Positions 59,091 to 64,000 of a stretch of DNA of 64,000 bases are shown here, one piece after another. The position numbers were made by a program, and so were the translations under genes. This DNA comes from Gnetum montanum (lineage: Eukaryota > Streptophyta > Gnetopsida > Gnetales > Gnetaceae), in contig MNCI01035130.1 in assembly GCA_015680685.1 (NCBI GenBank), forward strand, positions 725,403-789,402. Direction: 5' to 3'. Each line of letters opens with the position of its first letter. The first letter of the stretch is position 1. Below the pieces are notes generated by a model that saw only the letters and a list, made by a program, of their open reading frames with translations, did no database searches and was not told where the DNA came from.

Positions 59091-60000
59091 TAGTAGTGAG
59101 AATACTTTGGAGCCAACTGATATCTAGCATACAGTCCTATACTTAAAGCTATATCTTGTTGACTAGTAGTTAGATAAAGAATACTCATACCTCTATAAAG
59201 CTTGGGATCAACTTTTTTACCTTGGTCATCTTTAACAAATTTATAATTTTCAGCCATTGGAGTACCTTTCACTTTAACATCAGCCATGCCATATTTTAGT
59301 AGAATATCTTTTACATACTTGGTTTGACATAAGAAGGTTCCATTAGGTGTTTGAGAGATATGAACCCCAAGAAAGTTCTTGAGTTCTCCCATCATGCTCA
59401 TTTCAAATTCAAACTACATAAGATCAAAAACTTTCTTCCAAAGAATTTCATTAGTAGCACCAAAAATAATATCATCAACATAGATTTAAACAATTAAAAG
59501 ATCATTACCTTCTCTTTTAAGAAATAAACTAAGGTCAGCTTTACCTTTTTTTAATCTATTTGTTATGAGATGTTGAGAAATCCTTTCATACCAAGCTCTT
59601 GGAGCTTTTTTAAGATAATAGAGAGCTTTCTTGAGTTTGTAAACATTGTCAATCTTGGTGGAATAAACAAATCCCTCAAGTTGCTTAATGTAAACTTCTT
59701 CTTGAATGGAATCATTTAAGAAGGAACTTTTAACATCCATTTGATAAAGTTTGGTGTTGTTGATATTAGCATAGGCAAGTGGAAGTCTAATAAGAGAAAA
59801 ATTTTCATCAAAATCTACTCCTTCCTTTTGGTTGTATCCTTTGGAAACCAATCTAGCTTTGTTTTTAATGATGTTTCCATTATCATTAGTCTTGTTCCTA
59901 AAGATCCATTTTGTTCCAATTATAGGTTTATTAATGGGCCTAGGTATTAACTCCCATATATCATTTCTAGCAAATTGAATAAGTTCATATTGCATAGAAT
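59090..60000 (-). pseudogene. Reverse transcriptase of H
   Basis: 59995-59486 is open: DIWELIPRPINKPIIGTKWI, NKARLVSKGYNQKEGVDFDE, LYQMDVKSSFLN and KALYYLKKAPRAWYERI. A stop follows, then IYVDDIIFGATN with the catalytic Asp pair intact. 59401-59090 is open again: MSMMGELKNFLGVHISQTP, then KYVKDILLKYGMADVKVKGT and KLYRGMSILYLT. Only a few stops separate the parts. Confidence 0.9.
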
Positions 60001-60175
60001 AAATTCAACCTTCCTTAAAGGTTTTGGATTCAATTTGAGAGAGATAAGTAGAGAAGGCACAAATTTTTTTGATTTGGTTTCTAGTGCAGACACCATCTTG
60101 AACTTTCCCAATAACATTGTTGAGAGAGTTAGTATTGCAAAGTTTGGATAGTATTGATAGAGATGAATACATCTC

Positions 60176-61500
60176 TTAATCATCATCATTTACTTCATCT
60201 TCATGATCACTACTGGTTTCCAAATTTTTTTCATCTTGCACTAAAGTTGGGCTACATAGTTTTTGAACAGGAATGACTTCATCATTAGGTTGACAAGTGG
60301 TAAGATCGTAATAATCTATTTTGACATTTATGGTATCCTCCACCTTATTTGTTCTTTTGTTAAACACTTTGTATGCCTTACTAACTAGAGAATATCCTAA
60401 GAAAATTTCTTCATTAGTTTCTGCATCAAACTTGCTCAAATCATCTTTAACATTTAAAATATAGCATTTAGAACCAATAACATGAAAGTAAGATACTGAA
60501 GGTTTTTTTCTAGTCCATAATTCATAAGGAGTTTTAGAATTAAACCTTCTTACCAAAACTTTTTTTGATACATAATAGTTGGTGTTGATGGCTTTAGCCC
60601 AAACATGATGAGGAAGGCTTTGATCATTTAATATCATCCTTCCCATCTCATTCAAAATTATGTTTTTCTGTTCAGCTATACTATTTTGTCGAGGAGTTTT
60701 TATAGCAAAGAATTGATGTAGAATGTCATTCAGTTAACAAAACTATTCAAATTTTGCATTTTTGAACTCACCCCCATTATCATGTTTGATAACTTTAATG
60801 TCATATCCTTTTTCCTTTCTAGATCTAATTGCTAATTCTCAGAAAAATGATCAAACACCTCATCTTTGTGATACAAAAAAGCAACCCAAGTAAAGCAAGA
60901 ATAATCATTAAAAATGATCAAAAAATATCTTTTCTTTCCTAGGATGAGAGTTTGAATTGAACCAACCACATCCATATGAAGTATATTTAAGGAACGAGGA
61001 GTAGAAATACAAATTTTCTTACTGAATGTTACCCTCATTTGTTTCCCTTTTTGACAAGCTTCACATTTATTTAAGTTGAAATTTGTAAGCTTAGGGAGAC
61101 CATGAACCATTTTTTTAGATACCAAGGTTTGGAGAATTTCCTTATTTATGTGGCCTAGTATCCTATGCCAAAGGCATGTATCATTTGCATAGCTTACCAA
61201 ACACTTAGATTTAAGGTTAATAGAATTTCCAAAAGTAGTAGTATAAACATTTCCTTTCCTTGATCTTTCTAACACAATATTTTTAATAGATAAATGTTTT
61301 ATTCTACAATTATATTTTGAAAAGGTAACATTATAATTGAAGTCAATAAGTTGACTCACACTAAGAAGATTATGTTATAACCCATCAACAAAAAATACTT
61401 TGTTCATAGTGGGTAATCCCTTACCTTTTCCTCCCATGGTATCAATACCTATTATGGGCACTTCCATGTCATCTCCAAATGTGACTATACCATAATTTTA
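60176..61500 (-). pseudogene. Integrase with GAG-pre-integrase domain of H
   Basis: From the right: DTMGGKGKGLP and VFFVDGL (61490-61375); LWHRILGHINKEILQTLVSK and KCEACQKGKQMRVTFSKK, the His-His-Cys-Cys domain; NILHMDVVGSIQTLILGKKR with the first catalytic Asp; VIKHDNGGEFKNAKF with the second; then RQNSIAEQKNIILNEMGRMI with the catalytic Glu. The C-terminal part (60655-60176) has FNSKTPYELWTRKKPSVSYF and GSKCYILNVKDDLSKFDAE. All D, D and E residues are present, but stops occur near 60830 and 60735. Confidence 0.9.
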
Positions 61501-62494
61501 TTTAGTGAAATGGGTGAAGTAGGATTTGTCACTTGTCATGTGCCTTTAACACCCATTGTCAATATATCATGTGCTAGCATTGTCATTAGAGATGATAATT
61601 TACACCATCAAATTGTTTTCAATCTTTCCTTCTTTCTCTCTCCAAGACTACATGGTTTTCTTTCTAGGTTGTTTTTGCAAAGACTAAGAGTGGTGATGCA
61701 TTCTAAGAGTGGTTTAGGGTTTAGGATTTAAGGTACTAAAAATATTGATGAGATCTCCTACAGCTAGGAAAAAATGGGATGGTAGAGAAAGAAACATTGT
61801 AAAAATTGTAAAATAGAACAACTATAGAATAGTAAGTAATAGAAATCTCAAAGCATTGCATAATTCCACACAAAATGTTTTTAGGGACTTTCACTCCTCA
61901 TTAGTATGTTTAGGCAATACAGTGATGTAGTCAAAGCTGCAAGCGTAAGAGAATAAGCAAGACAGTACAAGAATATATAGGGTCCCAACTTGCAGAAATA
62001 AAATGTAACCTTCCACTACTTGCTATAATTTAAGTGGGCCGCAATTATTCCAGCTGAGATGGGGGTGGAATGTTGTACTGACATCTATTATAGAACAATA
62101 TTTCAAAAAGTGATCATGATACATTCAAATAAGATCTTTTGGCAGAGTTGAGGGTGTATAGGGTTTAGGGAAGCCATCAAGAATTTTGATTTTTATTTCC
62201 TTGGCATGTAAATCATCTTTTATTTCAATGCAAAAATTTTGAAAAGAAAGAATGCTATGGTAAAATTTTTCATACTTATCTTCAAAATAAGTCTAATTTT
62301 GATAATCACAAGAATTGTTAACTCTATAAGCATAGTCTTCTATCTTTCTAAATGTAAGCACAAAAATAATATACTTACCTTGATAGAAAAAGGAGACAAA
62401 TGAATTGAATGCATTAGTTGATAGTGTTCATTAGGCTTTGTCTAATGCTAAGTGTTCCCTTCATGTTCACTCTTGAAGAAAGCAAGAGTTCTAG
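61501..62494 (-). other. Gag region of H, decayed or deleted
   Basis: Only about 1 kb separates the primer site from the protease/GAG-pre-integrase part; SIRE-type gag plus protease needs more. No zinc knuckle or protease motif is readable, so an internal deletion is likely. Confidence 0.45.
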
Positions 62495-62510
62495 GCTTCA
62501 ATACCACTTG
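62495..62510 (-). other. Primer-binding site of H
   Basis: The minus strand reads CAAGTGGTATTGAAGCC next to the LTR end CTACAACCCA. The initiator tRNA-Met site is TGGTATCAGAGCC. Confidence 0.65.
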
Positions 62511-63655
62511 TGGGTTGTAGAAATTAGAAGAAGGGGAAGGGGGAGGGGTGTTGGGCAGAAGAGGGAGGGATGAATAAGTTTCCCAAATTAAAACATCAGC
62601 AAACAAAGCACACACATTGAATTTAATGTGATTCCCCAACTTGGTTAGTTGACACTCAAAGGGTAAATTGCAAGCACACCTCTAAACTTTGTTACTCTTA
62701 AAATATGATTGAAGGGGCCACTCCCTATATAGTTTTCAAGCCTTGCTCCAAAGTGTTATATCATAGCACCAATCACTCAACCCCATAAAGTCCTGTCAGA
62801 CTTGGAAATGCGGTTTTAAGACTTCCACAACCTTTACAATCTTGAACTCTTTACCTGAGCATTGTACTACAATACCAACAAATCAATCTCCTAGGATCCC
62901 GACAAGCTCGAGGAACTCAACCTCATAGGAAAACAAGAACAAGAATTATAAGGAATTATTACAACTTAATTTGGTGATCCTTCTATAGTTAGGTATAGCA
63001 CACTTTACAATTCCAAAATGATAAGACAATGACAAGAAATAGAGAATTTAATGATTAGAAATGATTGTACAATGAATACAAAAAGGCTTGTACTTTTCCC
63101 AATGTACATAAAGTCTTCTTATAGTTGTTGTGTTTCTAAATCTATCTCAAAACTCATGCAATGGCTAGCTAACAGTCACTAACAGTCATGGGAGATGCCT
63201 TCCCCATGCCTATGACATCTCTCTAAATTTGCCTTTAATTTTGGAAAGACATCTTTGTTTCCTGAGCGACATCTTTTAAAAGTCTCTACTTTAGAAGGGG
63301 TCTTTGTCTTGTGAAAGATGCCTTTCTAGAGTTTACTTGTAATCTATAAAGACATCTTTGTCTCATGTAGGATGTCTTCATTTGAGACAAACATATTGCT
63401 ATTTCTAAAGATGTCTTTGTTTGAGTTCACTCCACCAAGATGTCTACTACTTCCCAAAGATGTCTTTCTTCACTTTCCTTTGCTATAGAGGCATCTTTCT
63501 TCACTTTTCCTTGCATGATGAATACAACATTTCTTGCATATATTCTTGATGCTCGAAGTTCTTGTACTACAAGCACAACAAATACACACATATACAAACA
63601 AACCTATTTTCCAGTTTTCTTAATGTTTTGACATACCAAAACCAAAAGGTCCATA
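62511..63655 (-). repeat. 5' LTR of H
   Basis: In its own direction it starts TATGGACCTTTTGG (decayed TGTGGACC) at 63655 and ends CTACAACCCA at 62511; 1145 bp. The U3 part (63190-63480) has the GACATCT motif array and CTATAAGAAG follows near 63112-63121. Right flank AGAAG may be the target duplication, but the left copy is lost. Confidence 0.85.
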
Positions 63656-64000
63656 AGAAGTATTTCAGAAATTCTAGTGAAGTTTAGTCATCGATAACTT
63701 AATGAAGTATGAGAGAAGTTTGCAAATTTAAGTTTAAGAGGCATTTGACAAAGTATAGTGAACCAAGTCTAGGTACAAGATTTTATAATAAAATTAGTTA
63801 CAAATTATAATTGTAAATATATTATATCTTATAATGAAGAAGTGAATACAAAACCAAATAAGATGCATCACCAAAAAGAGTAACAACACCAAAAAAACTT
63901 AAAATTATTAGCAAGAAAGAACCTTGAGATAGAAAAAGCCCAAAGATAATGTTACAACTTATCATAATAAGGAACGAGTATCAAGTTGTTGAATCAATGC
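63656..64000. other. Right flank, nothing recognised
   Basis: AT-rich, no domain or RNA gene seen. Confidence 0.4.

Larger units (their letters stand above)
57288..63655 (-). mobile_element. SIRE-like Ty1/copia element H
   Basis: In minus direction: 5' LTR (63655-62511), primer-binding site (62510-62495), decayed gag region, GAG-pre-integrase and integrase (about 61480-60176), RT (about 60000-59090), RNase H (59090-58560), polypurine tract (58310-58297) and 3' LTR (58296-57288). Integrase precedes RT, which defines Ty1/copia. RT text such as MSMMGELKNFLG and GLWYPKDSSLDLV fits the SIRE lineage. Domains are the best preserved in the window, with open frames of 100-175 codons. The 3' LTR lacks about 180 bp at its outer end. 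Confidence 0.9.

Noticed and set aside
61510-61731. Plus-strand 73-codon frame
   Set aside because: Antisense to the decayed protease/gag part of copia element H; no domain.

Overview
This window looks like nuclear DNA of a seed plant with a large, repeat-filled genome. It is very AT-rich and I see no bacterial operons, no CRISPR array and no intact host gene. Almost everything recognisable is a plant LTR retrotransposon: Athila/Tat-type and other Ty3/gypsy, plus SIRE-like Ty1/copia. Most coding remnants carry many stops of the kind made by C-to-T and G-to-A change, which fits old, methylated, silenced copies. I cannot name the species. One run of 458 N (44662-45119) is an assembly gap.

Layout, left to right. 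1-~4620: a minus-strand Athila/Tat-type element running off the left edge (5' LTR, tRNA-Asp-type primer site, gag, protease, start of RT). 5316-11318: plus-strand LTR element 'J' with a TTATT target duplication. A solo LTR ('K', 5796-6710, TCTAG duplication) sits inside J's 5' LTR. J has no recognisable pol but holds a 5S-rRNA-like segment and an unknown broken ORF. 12221-34469: a 22-kb nest. Athila/Tat-type element 'E' (AAATC/AAATT duplication) is split by a 9.3-kb gypsy element 'G' (20859-30207, AAAAA duplication). G carries an unusual 3.9-kb leader with minus-strand exon-like pieces, a 45-bp tandem repeat and a second 5S-like segment. 34762-36225: a younger, CpG-containing solo LTR on the minus strand (GAAGT duplication). 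36310-37599: a probable solo copia LTR. 38800-44031: a minus-strand Ty3/gypsy element 'I' with gag, protease, RT, RNase H and integrase remnants. 44336-45270: LTR-like sequence around the gap. 45270-49430: no gene seen.

49440-52010: a decayed plus-strand gene for a transposase-like protein unlike anything else in the window. It matches, from memory, a poorly characterised eukaryotic family better known from animals and algae. 53170-56720: a second, truncated copy of the E family (gag), interrupted by an inverted 1.1-kb 3' fragment of the J family. 57288-63655: a minus-strand SIRE-like Ty1/copia element 'H' with both LTRs and well-preserved integrase and RT domains.

The genes do not form a pathway. 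The window records successive insertions. The most unusual points are the 5S-derived segments inside full-size gypsy-type elements, the indel-free 45-bp repeat in G, the transposase-like gene at 49-52 kb, and shared GACATCT motif arrays in the U3 regions of LTRs.
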